A DNA stretch of 41,444 nt from Syntrophomonadaceae bacterium (GTDB lineage: Bacteria > Bacillota > Syntrophomonadia > Syntrophomonadales > Syntrophomonadaceae): contig JAAYZA010000144.1 in the NCBI GenBank assembly GCA_012515055.1, forward strand, positions 1 through 41,444. Reading direction: 5' to 3'. The position numbers were made by a program, and so were the translations under genes. Positions 9,123 to 20,007 of this stretch are shown in pieces. Within the stretch, counting starts at the first letter, position 1; each line of letters begins with the position of its first letter. The notes below the pieces were generated by a model. That model ran no database searches. It was not told the origin of the DNA and saw only the letters and a program-made list of their open reading frames with translations.

Positions 9123-11000
9123 ATGTACGATTTAATTATTGTTAATGCATGGCTGATACCATTATTGCCCTTTGTAGCTTTTGCGGTGATCTCGTTATTT
9201 TTCCACCGCTGGCCCGGTATTTCAGCAGGAATATCAATTTTCTCAATTGCTTTTTCATTTTTGCTGGCCACTGGCATTGCCCGGGTAGTTTTCAGTCAGC
9301 CCGGCGGGGCAGTCTATGAGTTTACAACGCGCTGGCTCGATATCAGCGGACTTCAGGTGGATATGGGTCTTCTATTGGACCCCCTCTCTGCACTGATGCT
9401 GCTGGTGGTAACATCTATTGCTGCACTGGTGCAAATATACTCACTGGGTTATATGAAAGATGATCCTGGATTTGCCAGTTATTATGCCTATCAGAGCCTG
9501 TTTGCCGCTTCCATGCTGGGGCTGGTCATTGCCAATAATTTCGGGCAGATGTTTGTTTTCTGGGAACTGGTGGGGATCTGTTCTTATTTCCTGATCGGCT
9601 TCTGGTTTGGGCGTGATTCAGCTAAAAATGCCGCCATTAAGGCCTTTGTTACCAATCGAGTGGGCGATTTTGGCTTCCTGCTGGGAATATTATTTTTACA
9701 GATTTTATTTGGAACTTTAAATTTCGCCGGACTGGCAGAAGCATTGCCTGGATATGCCAATGCAGCCATATTAATTCCGGTAGCTATATTGTTATTTACC
9801 GGCCCCATGGGGAAATCCGCCATGTTCCCGCTGCATGTGTGGCTGCCTGATGCCATGGAAGGCCCGACACCGGTGAGTGCCCTGATTCATGCCGCAACAA
9901 TGGTGGCTGCTGGTGTTTATCTGGTGGCCAGAGCCTTCTTTATTTTCAGCAGTGTACCGGAAGCTATGACGGTCATTGCCTTTGTTGGCGGTTTCACTGC
10001 CTTATTTGCTGCCACTATAGCACTGGTCCAAAACGATATTAAAAGGATCCTGGCTTATTCTACTTTAAGTCAGCTGGGATATATGATGATGGCTATGGGG
10101 ATAGGGGCTATGACGGCTGGAATGTTTCATCTGACCACCCATGCCTTTTTCAAAAGCCTGCTCTTCCTGGGGGCTGGCAGTGTTATCCATGCCATGGCGG
10201 GTGAGCAGGATATATGGAAAATGGGGAATCTGCATAAAAAAATGCCGGTAACCACCTGGACCTTTATTATTGGCGCCCTGGCACTGTCTGGCATTCCTCC
10301 CTTGTCCGGTTTCTGGAGCAAGGACGAGATATTATTGGGGGCTTTTGCCAGCGGACATTATGGATTGTATATCCTGGGAGCATTCGTGGCATTCCTGACG
10401 GCTTTCTACATGTTCAGGCTGATCTTTGTGGCATTTTTCGGCAAGAACCAGGCGGGGGAAAAAGCTCATGAAAGCCCGGGCGTAATGACGGTTCCTTTGA
10501 TCATTCTGGCAGCAGCAGCAGTTCTGGTGGGTTTTGTAAACTCTCCTTTCATGCATCATATCTTTGGAACATTTATATCTCATCCAGCGGGCATCCAACC
10601 CCATTCCAGCAATATGATCATGGTTTCATCGGCATTGATAGCTCTGGCCGGTATTGCAATGGCCTGGCTGATATATCAGAAGGAAGCCATCAATCATCTG
10701 GTTATGCGCAGTAAATTTAAAAATATTTATGAGCTGTTGTTAAATAAATACTATATTGACGAAATTTATGAAAGAATGGGGTCGATTCTGGTCTACGGCG
10801 GGGCCCGGGTTATGTACTGGATTGATATCCATATTGTCAATGGTTTTGTTGATCTGACCGCCAGACTTACCGGCAAAAGCGGTGATACTTTGAAATATAC
10901 AGAAGACGGACAGGTACAGAGTTATGCCATGTATATGGCGGTCGGGGTATTGATCCTGATTGTGCTGGCAACCATGGCGGCTGTATCTGTGATCGTGTAA
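9123..11000 (+). CDS. nuoL: NADH-quinone oxidoreductase subunit L
   Basis: FWELVGICSYFLIGFWF, LPDAMEGPTPVSALIHAATMVAAGVYL antiporter-like motifs. Confidence 0.95.
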   Translation: MYDLIIVNAWLIPLLPFVAFAVISLFFHRWPGISAGISIFSIAFSFLLATGIARVVFSQPGGAVYEFTTRWLDISGLQVDMGLLLDPLSALMLLVVTSIAALVQIYSLGYMKDDPGFASYYAYQSLFAASMLGLVIANNFGQMFVFWELVGICSYFLIGFWFGRDSAKNAAIKAFVTNRVGDFGFLLGILFLQILFGTLNFAGLAEALPGYANAAILIPVAILLFTGPMGKSAMFPLHVWLPDAMEGPTPVSALIHAATMVAAGVYLVARAFFIFSSVPEAMTVIAFVGGFTALFAATIALVQNDIKRILAYSTLSQLGYMMMAMGIGAMTAGMFHLTTHAFFKSLLFLGAGSVIHAMAGEQDIWKMGNLHKKMPVTTWTFIIGALALSGIPPLSGFWSKDEILLGAFASGHYGLYILGAFVAFLTAFYMFRLIFVAFFGKNQAGEKAHESPGVMTVPLIILAAAAVLVGFVNSPFMHHIFGTFISHPAGIQPHSSNMIMVSSALIALAGIAMAWLIYQKEAINHLVMRSKFKNIYELLLNKYYIDEIYERMGSILVYGGARVMYWIDIHIVNGFVDLTARLTGKSGDTLKYTEDGQVQSYAMYMAVGVLILIVLATMAAVSVIV

Positions 11001-11010
11001 GGGGGCGGTA

Positions 11011-12519
11011 ATGATGTACGATAATATATTGTTAGCAACACTACTGATACCTTTGCTGGGGGCAGTCCTCATTATGTGGATGCCGGCATCCCGTCATCAG
11101 CTGATTAAATATACGGCTGCGGCTGGGACGGGAATCAGCCTGGCTTTGTCTCTGCTGGTCGCCCTTGCTTACGACAAGGATGTCGGCGGTATGCAATTTG
11201 TTTTGACCATTCCCTGGATTAAAGACCTGGGAGTAAATTTTGCTCTGGGTGTTGATGGTATAAGTATACCCATGCTTCTGCTGACTACCCTGATCGGTTT
11301 CAGTGCTGTTTATGCTTCCTGGAAAATTGTTGACCGGGCTAAAGAATTTTTCGTTTTGCTTTTGATCCTGATCGCAGGTGTAATGGGAACATTTATCACC
11401 ACTGACCTGTTTATTTTCCTGCTTTTCTATGAAGTCGTGGTTATACCTATTTATTTGCTGGTTATTATGTTTGGCAGCACCAAGCGGGTTACCAAAGAAT
11501 ATGCCGGTATGAAACTGACCATTTACCTTTTGATCGGCAGTGCCTTTTTGCTGGCGGGGGTAATTGCACTTTTCATCAAAGCACAGGCTGTCAGCGGGAC
11601 AGCCAGTATGGACATGGCGTTCCTGGGCAGCCTGGATTATCCTATCGGGTTTCAGGTCTGGGTTTTTGCTTTTATGGCTTTTGGTTTCGGGACCCTGCTG
11701 TCCATGTTCCCTTTTCACGCCTGGTCCCCGGATGGATACGCCGGTGCCCCTACGGCAGTCAGCATGATCCATGCCGGTGTTTTGAAAAAAATTGGCGGAT
11801 ATGGTCTGATACGGATCGCCTTGACCATTTTGCCGGAAGGAGCTCAGGTTATCGCGCCCATTATAGCAGTCCTGGCTATTGGTAATATCGTTTACGCCGC
11901 TTTGATCTGTCTCAGTCAGAAGGATCTTAAATATATCGTGGGCTATTCCAGTGTCAGCCATATGGGTTATGTCCTGATAGGGATTGCCGCATTGAACATA
12001 GTAAGTCTGAATGGAGCCGTTGTTATGATGTTTGCCCATGGAGTTATGGCTGCTTTGTTCTTTGCCATGATCGGCAATTTATATGAGAAAAGTCATACCC
12101 GCAATATTGACGATTTTGGCGGTCTGGCCCATCAAATGCCCCGGCTTACTGCTGGTTTTATGATTGCAGGACTGGCTTCACTGGGATTGCCAGGAATGGT
12201 CAATTTTGTTGGTGAGTTTACCATATTTGTCGGTGCTTTTGCTTCCTTTAAAGCTATCACCGTTCTGGCCATTTCAGGAATTGTTTTCACCGCTCTTTAT
12301 ATCCTGAAGTCGCTGGGAACCATGCTGTTTGGCCCCCGCAATGAAAACTGGGATCATTTGCAGGATGTAAAAGGGGTGGAAATGATACCGCTGCTGGTTC
12401 TGGGTATAGCGATTTTTACCGGTGGATTTTTCCCCTTCATTTTGATGGATTTCATTAATGGCGGAGTTGGAGAAATAGTTCAGCATATCGGAGCACTAAG
12501 GATAGGAGGGATGATGTAA
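11011..12519 (+). CDS. nuoM: NADH-quinone oxidoreductase subunit M
   Basis: FLLFYEVVVIPIYLLV, FHAWSPDGYAGAPTAVSMIHAGVLKKIGGYGLIR. Confidence 0.95.
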   Translation: MMYDNILLATLLIPLLGAVLIMWMPASRHQLIKYTAAAGTGISLALSLLVALAYDKDVGGMQFVLTIPWIKDLGVNFALGVDGISIPMLLLTTLIGFSAVYASWKIVDRAKEFFVLLLILIAGVMGTFITTDLFIFLLFYEVVVIPIYLLVIMFGSTKRVTKEYAGMKLTIYLLIGSAFLLAGVIALFIKAQAVSGTASMDMAFLGSLDYPIGFQVWVFAFMAFGFGTLLSMFPFHAWSPDGYAGAPTAVSMIHAGVLKKIGGYGLIRIALTILPEGAQVIAPIIAVLAIGNIVYAALICLSQKDLKYIVGYSSVSHMGYVLIGIAALNIVSLNGAVVMMFAHGVMAALFFAMIGNLYEKSHTRNIDDFGGLAHQMPRLTAGFMIAGLASLGLPGMVNFVGEFTIFVGAFASFKAITVLAISGIVFTALYILKSLGTMLFGPRNENWDHLQDVKGVEMIPLLVLGIAIFTGGFFPFILMDFINGGVGEIVQHIGALRIGGMM

Positions 12520-13934
12520 TGGACTTTTCTCTGATTAACCTGGAAATAATGACTGCCGTACTGGGACTGGGGGTTCTCGTTCTGGGTTTGACCCTGCCGG
12601 ATAAACTGAATAAGCTTATCAGCAGTGTAGCCTTCTGGGGAATCCTTTTGATCCTGGTCTACAGCATAGTGATATTACCGGGACAAACGGAGGTTTTTAA
12701 TGGTATTTACCATATTGACCTGTATGGACGCTTTTTCAAAATATTGTTTCTGGCCGCCGCTGTTCTGGTCATGATGATGTCCCGGCGCTATACGGAAAAA
12801 ATCCCGCGGCAAAGTGAGTTTTATGGGCTGGTGATCCTGGCCGCTGTCGGTATGATGTTGATGGCATCTGCGGCAGAATTTATCACTTTGTACATCGGGC
12901 TGGAACTGATGACGATAAGCTTTTATATCCTGACGGCTTATTTATTGAAAGATAAACTTTCAGGCGAAGCTGGACTGAAATATCTGATTCTGGGGGCGCT
13001 TTCTTCCGCTATTCTGCTTTTTGGAGTAAGTCTGATCTATGCCATGAGTGGTACGGTCAGTTTTACCGGGATAGGGATGGCCCTGGGGAATCAGCCGGCA
13101 ATAACCGCCGGGCTGGTAATTATCCTGGCCGGTTTTGCCTTTAAAATATCCGTTGTCCCTTTTCACATGTGGACACCGGATGTTTATCAGGGGGCGCCTG
13201 TTCCGATTACAGCCTATTTGTCCGTGGCTTCTAAAGCCGCCGGGATTGCTGCTTTGATAAGATTTCTCCTGACAGCTGTCGGGCCGGGGGAATTGGCCCT
13301 GGACTTAAATCTGCTTCTGGCCATTATGGCAGGATTGACCATTCTGGTCGGCAATTTAATTGCCCTGGTGCAGAAGGATGTAAAAAGGTTGCTGGCCTAC
13401 TCCAGTATTGCCCAGGCTGGATATCTTATGGTGGGGCTGACAGCGGCCAATGATTATGGCCTTAAAGGGGTGCTGTTTTATGCCATGGTATATGTTTTTG
13501 CCAATGTCGGTGCTTTCGCTGTCACTACTGCAGTTGAAACCAATACCGGGGGTACTGCTTTGGAGTCCTTTGGCGGTTTGAGCAAGCGCTCCCCAATGAT
13601 GGCTGCCATCATGACCATTTGCATGCTTTCACTGGCCGGTATTCCTCCTATGGCAGGATTTGCCGGTAAGTTTTATTTATTTGCCGGTGCCATCCAGTCA
13701 GGATATTTATGGCTGGCTATAATCGGTTTAGTGATGAGCATGGTGTCGGTATATTATTATCTGACTGTGGCCAAAGTAATGTATATCGGCACTAGTTCCT
13801 GCGATACACCGCTGCTGGTCAGCAGAGGTGCGGCCACAGCACTATGGATATGTGTTTTAGCAACTGTTTTGATCGGATGTTATCCGGGACCTCTGGCTGA
13901 ATTTGCCGGTCTGGCCATAAAATCTATAATGTGA
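12519..13934 (+). CDS. nuoN: NADH-quinone oxidoreductase subunit N
   Basis: PFHMWTPDVYQGAPVPITAYLSVASKAAG; 1-nt overlap with nuoM. Confidence 0.95.
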   Translation: MDFSLINLEIMTAVLGLGVLVLGLTLPDKLNKLISSVAFWGILLILVYSIVILPGQTEVFNGIYHIDLYGRFFKILFLAAAVLVMMMSRRYTEKIPRQSEFYGLVILAAVGMMLMASAAEFITLYIGLELMTISFYILTAYLLKDKLSGEAGLKYLILGALSSAILLFGVSLIYAMSGTVSFTGIGMALGNQPAITAGLVIILAGFAFKISVVPFHMWTPDVYQGAPVPITAYLSVASKAAGIAALIRFLLTAVGPGELALDLNLLLAIMAGLTILVGNLIALVQKDVKRLLAYSSIAQAGYLMVGLTAANDYGLKGVLFYAMVYVFANVGAFAVTTAVETNTGGTALESFGGLSKRSPMMAAIMTICMLSLAGIPPMAGFAGKFYLFAGAIQSGYLWLAIIGLVMSMVSVYYYLTVAKVMYIGTSSCDTPLLVSRGAATALWICVLATVLIGCYPGPLAEFAGLAIKSIM

Positions 13935-13950
13935 CCGATCGTTTAAAGCA

Positions 13951-13979
13951 TAAAGGCCGCCCTGCAGGGACGGCCTTTA
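13951..13979 (+). terminator. Strong hairpin ending the nuo operon
   Basis: TAAAGGCCG-cCCTGCAGGGA-CGGCCTTTA inverted repeat directly after nuoN. Confidence 0.65.
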
Positions 13980-14092
13980 CGCTAAGGAAGTTTTAAACAA
14001 CTTTTTATCTTGCTTATCTGCTATAATTGGGCTATGCAATTTATTATATTTAATTTATTTGGATGGTAGCAATTAACAGGAGGAGGTTTTTC

Positions 14093-16849
14093 ATGTCTCA
14101 ATATAAGAGCACTATTAAATTGATTGTATTTTTCTTGCTTCTGGCGGCGGCCTCATTGCTGATCAATATGTATATAGATTGGCTCTGGTTTAAATCCGTC
14201 AGTTTCCAGGAGGTCTTTACTACAATCCTTTTCAACAAAATCGGACTTTATGCCTTGATTTTCCTGGTCACATTGGGACTGTTTTATATCAATTTATGGC
14301 TGACCAGAAAGAATATTTCTGATGATGAACCTCGCCTGCATAATGATAACGATCCCGATATTATTTATCTGGAACGCCCGCCATCTATATGGAAAGAATT
14401 ATTGACCGGCCAGACGGCCAAATATATATTTTTAGCCATTTCCATCTTCGCGGCCTTTATGGTCAGCTCCGTGGCGGCAGATAACTGGCTGGTTGTCCAG
14501 CAGTATTTAAATGGAGTTAAGGTGGGTGTCATTGACCCAATCTTCAATAAAGATCTGGGATTTTACTTTTTTAATCTCACCTTTTATCAGTTCATCTATT
14601 CGACTTTGATGATGCTGCTAGTGTTGTTGCTGCTGGCAGTGATTCTGATCTATGCTTCCAACACAACCAATCAGATGATTTACGGCCGACTAAAAGAATT
14701 CTCCTTTGCCAAAGGACACCTGGCCGTTTTATTGGCGGCAATTTTTGCTTTAAAAGCCTGGGGATATCGCCTGGATGCTTATCAATTGTTGTTTTCACCG
14801 GGCGGCATTGTTTTCGGGGCCACCTATACTGACATCAATGCCCGTTTGCTGGCCTATAAGGTGATGCTGGCCCTGTCTATAATTATTGCGTTGCTTCTTC
14901 TGGCCAATATATTTGTTAGAAAAATGAACCTGGTCTATATCAGCATTGGGACCTGGGCCATCGTAGCAATTTTATTGGGAACTATTTATCCTTCTTTGCT
15001 GCAAAGTCTGGTGGTACAGCCCAATGAATTTAATAAGGAGCGGCCCTATCTGGAAAACGCTATAAAATTTACCCGCCAGGCCTATGGCCTCGATAAAGCG
15101 CAAAGTATTGCCCGTACCGTCGATTATGATTTGAATATCAATGATTCCAAACATACCAGTACAATTAAAAACATCAGACTCTGGGACTGGCAGCCTTCCA
15201 AAACAACCTATAAGAATCTTCAGCAGCTGCGCAGTTATTATGTTTTTAATGATGTTGATATAGATCGTTATGAACTGAATGGTGAAAGTCGGCAGCTCAT
15301 GCTTTCCGCCCGGGAAATTGACCAGTCTGAATTGCCTGCCCAGGCTAAAACCTGGATAAATCAAAAATTGATGTATACCCATGGTTACGGGGTAGTAGTA
15401 AGCCCGGTCACCGAAATAACCACGGAAGGTTTTCCGGAATTTTATATCAAAGATATACCACCGCAGTTTTCCACTGATTTGACCATCACCCGGCCGGAAA
15501 TATATTTTGGTGAGAAAACTGATGATTACGTCATAGTAAACACCAAACAAAAAGAATTTGACTATCCTATGGGAGAACAAAACGTGTTTTCCACCTATGA
15601 AGGCCATGATGGGGTTAAGATTCAGTCCCTGCCGCGCAAACTGATGCTGGCCTGGGTCTTGAAAGATTATAAGATGCTGTTGTCATCAGATATAACCAAT
15701 GACAGTCAGGTATTGATGTACCGTAATGTGGTTGAGCGCATCAGGAAAATAGCCCCCTATCTGGCTTTCGACGGTGACCCCTATATCATTATCGATGAAA
15801 AGGGGAAACTTTACTGGATGCAGGATGCTTATACCTATACCAATAAATATCCTTATTCACAGCCCTTTGATGATTGGGGCAACAACTATATCCGCAACTC
15901 GGTGAAAATAATTACCGATGCTTATTCAGGTGAGGTTAATTTTTACATTGCCGATGACAGCGACCCCATCGTTAATACTCTGAGGAAGGTGTTCCCCAAT
16001 TTATATAAATCAATTGATGAAATGCCGGCTGATTTAAGAAAACATGTCAGATACCCGGTTGATATGTTCATGGTTCAGGCTGAAATGTATACCACTTTCC
16101 ACATGAGTGATCCCTGGGTATTTTATAACAAGGAAGACCCCTGGATAATCCCCAATGAAATCGTTGATGATAAACAGCAAAAAATGGAACCTTACTATAT
16201 CAATATGACCCTTGATCAGGACGAGGGCACGGAATTTGTTCTGATGATGCCTTTTTCACCCAAAAGCCGGCCCAATATGATAGCCTGGATGGGGGCACGG
16301 ATGGATGGGGATAATTATGGCAAAATGATGGTCTATAATTTCCCCAAACAGGAAACCATTTACGGTCCGGAACAGGTGGAGTCCCGTATAAACCAGAACA
16401 CTTCCATTGCCCAGCAGCTGACTCTATGGGACCAGAGAGGGGTGCGGGTCTATCGTGGTAATCTGCTGGTAATCCCGGTGGATAATTCCATATTATATAT
16501 TGAACCGATTTATTTACAGGCTGATAACAGCAAACTGCCGGAACTGAAACGTATCATAGCTGGTTTTGGCGAGAAACTGGTAATGGAACCCACTCTGGAT
16601 GAGGCTTTGCTCAAACTATTTGGCGAAGGACCAAGACCACCGGAAGCAGCTAAACCGGATGTTGATACACCCGATGTTGATACACCTGAAGAAACTCCCT
16701 TCAAGAGTGTGCAGGAGCTGGCTCAGCAAGCCCGTGATATTTATGATAGAGCCAATGAACAGCTAAAAGAAGGAAACTGGGCGGGATATGGCGAAAGCAT
16801 TGAAAAACTTAATGTAATAATCAGTGAACTTGAAGCCGCTGCCAATTAA
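14093..16849 (+). CDS. UPF0182 family large membrane protein (COG1615)
   Basis: N-terminal TM block, then [13 protein letters not shown]/[43 protein letters not shown] motifs typical of UPF0182; SD AGGAGGAGG before ATG 14093. Confidence 0.9.
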   Translation: MSQYKSTIKLIVFFLLLAAASLLINMYIDWLWFKSVSFQEVFTTILFNKIGLYALIFLVTLGLFYINLWLTRKNISDDEPRLHNDNDPDIIYLERPPSIWKELLTGQTAKYIFLAISIFAAFMVSSVAADNWLVVQQYLNGVKVGVIDPIFNKDLGFYFFNLTFYQFIYSTLMMLLVLLLLAVILIYASNTTNQMIYGRLKEFSFAKGHLAVLLAAIFALKAWGYRLDAYQLLFSPGGIVFGATYTDINARLLAYKVMLALSIIIALLLLANIFVRKMNLVYISIGTWAIVAILLGTIYPSLLQSLVVQPNEFNKERPYLENAIKFTRQAYGLDKAQSIARTVDYDLNINDSKHTSTIKNIRLWDWQPSKTTYKNLQQLRSYYVFNDVDIDRYELNGESRQLMLSAREIDQSELPAQAKTWINQKLMYTHGYGVVVSPVTEITTEGFPEFYIKDIPPQFSTDLTITRPEIYFGEKTDDYVIVNTKQKEFDYPMGEQNVFSTYEGHDGVKIQSLPRKLMLAWVLKDYKMLLSSDITNDSQVLMYRNVVERIRKIAPYLAFDGDPYIIIDEKGKLYWMQDAYTYTNKYPYSQPFDDWGNNYIRNSVKIITDAYSGEVNFYIADDSDPIVNTLRKVFPNLYKSIDEMPADLRKHVRYPVDMFMVQAEMYTTFHMSDPWVFYNKEDPWIIPNEIVDDKQQKMEPYYINMTLDQDEGTEFVLMMPFSPKSRPNMIAWMGARMDGDNYGKMMVYNFPKQETIYGPEQVESRINQNTSIAQQLTLWDQRGVRVYRGNLLVIPVDNSILYIEPIYLQADNSKLPELKRIIAGFGEKLVMEPTLDEALLKLFGEGPRPPEAAKPDVDTPDVDTPEETPFKSVQELAQQARDIYDRANEQLKEGNWAGYGESIEKLNVIISELEAAAN
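16658..16687 (+). repeat. 15-bp tandem repeat x2 inside the UPF0182 gene
   Basis: gatgttgatacaccc / gatgttgatacacct, encoding [10 protein letters not shown] in the linker. Confidence 0.9.
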
Positions 16850-16884
16850 TTTAAGTTAAGTCCAATTTATCATGGTATCATTGG

Positions 16885-16917
16885 AACTCCGGAATCGAAG
16901 CAGTCAATTCCGGAGTT
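16885..16917 (+). terminator. Hairpin after the UPF0182 gene
   Basis: AACTCCGGAAT ... ATTCCGGAGTT, 11-bp perfect stem followed by TCTGTC; T-tract weak. Confidence 0.55.
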
Positions 16918-16942
16918 TCTGTCTATAGGGGGGGATAACAAA

Positions 16943-17839
16943 ATGTTATTGGATATCAGTGATAAGATAAAACTGGTTATAAGTGAAACGGGATTCACCT
17001 ATTGCAATTGTCTGTTTATTGACGATGATGTAAAAACCATCATCGATACCGGAGCTGATTATGGTTCACTGCAGCAAATCCAGCCGGCAAGTGTTGACCG
17101 GGTGATCAACAGTCATCACCACATCGATCATACCCGGGGCAATAAATATTTTCCCGGTGTTAAAATAGCTATTCATGAGCTTGACGCTGCAGCTCTGAGT
17201 GATATAAATAATTTTGAATATTATAACTCGCTGGATCAATGGCATGAATTAATGCCGGAAACAGATTACCTGGAAATAGCCAAACAAATTGGACTTTACT
17301 TTGAAGATTTTGTGGATATCTTCCGAGTCGATGAAACTTTTCAAGATGGTGAATGGATGGATTTTGGAAAAACCACCATGCAGGTAATTCACACGCCGGG
17401 ACATTCCAGAGGACATTGTTCCTTCTGGTTTCCTGAGGAAAGTTTCCTTTTCTGCGGGGATATATGCCTGACTAAAGCGGGGCCCTGGTATGGGGAATTG
17501 CTGGCCGATCCCACTGATATGATCGACTCCATCAATAAGCTGATCGAGCTTAAACCCGACCGTCTGGCTTCCTGTCATATCAAGAAGGTATGCACTGACA
17601 GCACCCCCAGGCTGACGGAATTCAGAGATCGGATTTATAAAAGGGAAGAGCGGATTTTAAAATATCTGGCCAATCCCGCCGGCATTGATGAATTAGCCCA
17701 GCAGAAGATGATTTACCGTTTTCATGTCAGTCCTTTCGTGCTATTCTGGGAAAAATTAATGGTGCAAAAACACATCCAGCGTTTGCTGGGATTTGATCTG
17801 GCCGAAGAAGTAGAACCAGGTATTTTTAAAGCCAGATAG
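16943..17839 (+). CDS. MBL-fold metallo-hydrolase
   Basis: NSHHHIDHTRGNKYF, HTPGHSRGHCSFW, CGDICL metal ligands. Confidence 0.9.
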   Translation: MLLDISDKIKLVISETGFTYCNCLFIDDDVKTIIDTGADYGSLQQIQPASVDRVINSHHHIDHTRGNKYFPGVKIAIHELDAAALSDINNFEYYNSLDQWHELMPETDYLEIAKQIGLYFEDFVDIFRVDETFQDGEWMDFGKTTMQVIHTPGHSRGHCSFWFPEESFLFCGDICLTKAGPWYGELLADPTDMIDSINKLIELKPDRLASCHIKKVCTDSTPRLTEFRDRIYKREERILKYLANPAGIDELAQQKMIYRFHVSPFVLFWEKLMVQKHIQRLLGFDLAEEVEPGIFKAR

Positions 17840-17856
17840 GAAGAGGAAGATATTAA

Positions 17857-18408
17857 ATGACACAGGAGATAAAAGTAGTTTGTCTGGGTGATAGTATAAC
17901 TTATGGCTTCCCCTATGGTCCTGAGATATCCTGGGTGACCATGCTGCAGGAGAATTTACCCGGCCAGTTTATCAACCGGGGGATCAATGGCAATACCACC
18001 AGTGATATGCTGGCCAGATTTGAAAGATCTGTTCTTAAACATGAACCGACCCATCTGATTATTATGGGAGGTATCAATGATGTGGTTTGGGGCGAATCTT
18101 TGGCCCGGATAAAAGAAAATATAAAAACCATGGTTAATTGGGCACTGTCCCGGAATATCAAAGTCATTTTAGGTATGCCTACCGCTGTCGATGAAATTAG
18201 CTGGGAAAGCACTTTAAATAAACTGCGACAGTGGCTGGATGAATATGCCCGGGAGAATAATTTGCCGGTGATTCGTTTTGAACAGGCCTTTTATACTGCC
18301 GCGGGAGAACTGCGTACCGATTTATTAATGGCCGATGGCGGCCATCCAACGGCCCGGGGTTACGAAGAAATGTATAAACAAATCGATTTGAATATCTTTA
18401 AAGTGTAG
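17857..18408 (+). CDS. SGNH/GDSL-family hydrolase
   Basis: CLGDSITYG block I, GGINDVVWG, ADGGHPTARGYEEM catalytic D/H block. Confidence 0.88.
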   Translation: MTQEIKVVCLGDSITYGFPYGPEISWVTMLQENLPGQFINRGINGNTTSDMLARFERSVLKHEPTHLIIMGGINDVVWGESLARIKENIKTMVNWALSRNIKVILGMPTAVDEISWESTLNKLRQWLDEYARENNLPVIRFEQAFYTAAGELRTDLLMADGGHPTARGYEEMYKQIDLNIFKV

Positions 18409-19375
18409 CAGGGATTTCCTCCGGCTTAAAAGGAATAACAGGAATAATCTGCAGTATTTCACCATCAGCCTTAAATATTTTCACCATGACTTCGGGCTGG
18501 TTTTTACCATCACCATAGCGGGCCACGATGCGGGCAGCATATTCTAAATCATAATTTCCCTCCCCGCCTTTAAGTAAAGCAGTCGGCCCGGGGAAATCAG
18601 GTACCACCAGCAGCAGATCTCCGGGGCGGGCCCCTTCCATAATCAAACGGTTTTCCTTCTGATTGCGTCCTATTATCAGTAAAGCATCATTTATAATGAA
18701 ATGGCGTCCCCAGCTCAGGATCCTGAAATCATCAGTACCGGCATCGGGTTTGACTGTGAGTATATATTTCAGCCGCCGACTATAGTTTTCATCCGTCAGC
18801 AGACAACCCCCTGCCGGGGAAGGGTATTCATTTATGCCGGTCTCTTCGGCCAGCTCCATTTGCCTTTTACGGCTGCGTCCGCTGATATCCAGCAATTGTG
18901 AACGATCTATCCAACCCTGTGTTTCTGGTATGGTTGGCTCCATTAAAAGGGCGGACAACGGGCGGACAATCAGTCCCGCCTGACCGGACAGGGAATCAAC
19001 TGCTTTCAAAGCGGAACGATTCTGGCTCATGGGACGCTGTCCCAAAACCTCTCCGGTAATAAGGAAGGAAGCACCAATTTCGTCCATGACACGGCGGGCA
19101 TTTTTCAGCATGAAGGCATGACAGTCTATGCAGGGATTCATATGCTGGCCGTAACCATAAACCGGTTTCAACAATACTTTATCCCGGTACTCCTCACTGA
19201 TATCCTCCGTGATCAAATCTATTTTTAATGCCGCTGCCGCTTCACTGACATAGGGTTTTAAAGCAAAAAAAGGAGTAATGAAATTGACTCCCGTCACTTC
19301 TATTCCTTGTTTCTGGATCAAAGCAACTGCCAGCTGCGAATCCAGACCCCCCGAAAATAAACTAATTGCTTTCAT
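18398..19375 (-). CDS. MnmA/ThiI-like PP-loop tRNA thiolation-type protein with NFACT-R-like C-terminus
   Basis: PP-loop FSGGLDSQLAV, NPCIDCHAFML, ITGEVLGQRPMSQNRSAL, GGCLLTDENYSRRL; C-terminal region NFACT-R-like. Confidence 0.75.
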   Translation of the reverse strand: MKAISLFSGGLDSQLAVALIQKQGIEVTGVNFITPFFALKPYVSEAAAALKIDLITEDISEEYRDKVLLKPVYGYGQHMNPCIDCHAFMLKNARRVMDEIGASFLITGEVLGQRPMSQNRSALKAVDSLSGQAGLIVRPLSALLMEPTIPETQGWIDRSQLLDISGRSRKRQMELAEETGINEYPSPAGGCLLTDENYSRRLKYILTVKPDAGTDDFRILSWGRHFIINDALLIIGRNQKENRLIMEGARPGDLLLVVPDFPGPTALLKGGEGNYDLEYAARIVARYGDGKNQPEVMVKIFKADGEILQIIPVIPFKPEEIPATL

Positions 19376-19425
19376 AGTTATTTACACTCCTTGATAAATG
19401 AGGTTTTGGTATGATTCAATTACTG

Positions 19426-19893
19426 TCACTCTGAGGGACAGCCAGTATCCATCAGATATTCCTCGTCGACAACCTTTATATTGTGCAGCTTCAATAATGC
19501 AGCTGTAACGCCATCGCCGCCAATTAAACGGGAACTGAAGGTACCATCGTAGATTTTGCAGCTTCCGCAGGAAGGGCTGCGGCTTTTAAAAACCGCCGTA
19601 TTAATACCGGCATTTTTTGCTAAAAGCAATGTTTTATAAGCGCCCCGCAAAAAATAATCGGTAAAATCACCTCCATAAGCACCAATAACACGGGCATAAC
19701 CTGCTAGCACATCTATTCCGCTGCCCCCTTTAATTTCACAGGGCGGGCGGGGGACGGGCAGTCCCCCCATTATTTCCGGACACACCGGCAAGTATTCCAG
19801 CTTTTTCAAATTATTATTCCATTCGGGCCGGTAGTTATTTCCGCCATTATATTTACAGTTGTCCCCGCCAAGACAGGCGCTGAGCAAAATCAT
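19426..19893 (-). CDS. DUF523 (COG1683, TudS/YbbK-like) protein
   Basis: LSACLGGDNCKYNGGNN, CPEIMGGLPVPRPPCEI, KSRSPSCGSCKIYDGTFS conserved Cys motifs. Confidence 0.88.
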   Translation of the reverse strand: MILLSACLGGDNCKYNGGNNYRPEWNNNLKKLEYLPVCPEIMGGLPVPRPPCEIKGGSGIDVLAGYARVIGAYGGDFTDYFLRGAYKTLLLAKNAGINTAVFKSRSPSCGSCKIYDGTFSSRLIGGDGVTAALLKLHNIKVVDEEYLMDTGCPSE

Positions 19894-20007
19894 AAAAACA
19901 CCCTGCCTATAAAACTTTAATATATTTATTGATATTTCGTCTCCATAATAGCAAACAAACAGTCATTTTCATATTATAAGTTACATTAATTAATTTTGGA
20001 GAAATAT

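Noticed and set aside
11041-12039. 332-aa minus-strand ORF opposite nuoM
   Set aside because: Shadow ORF on the antisense of a strongly supported gene; low-complexity Q/N/H/K-rich translation with no recognisable domain.
14972-15607. 211-aa minus-strand ORF inside the UPF0182 gene
   Set aside because: Antisense shadow of a well-supported CDS.
16658-16687. Tandem repeat as CRISPR or mobile element
   Set aside because: Only two 15-bp copies inside a coding linker (DVDTP)2; no spacers.
18398-18408. 11-nt convergent overlap of the SGNH hydrolase and PP-loop gene 3' ends
   Set aside because: Common in compact genomes; both reading frames are well supported.
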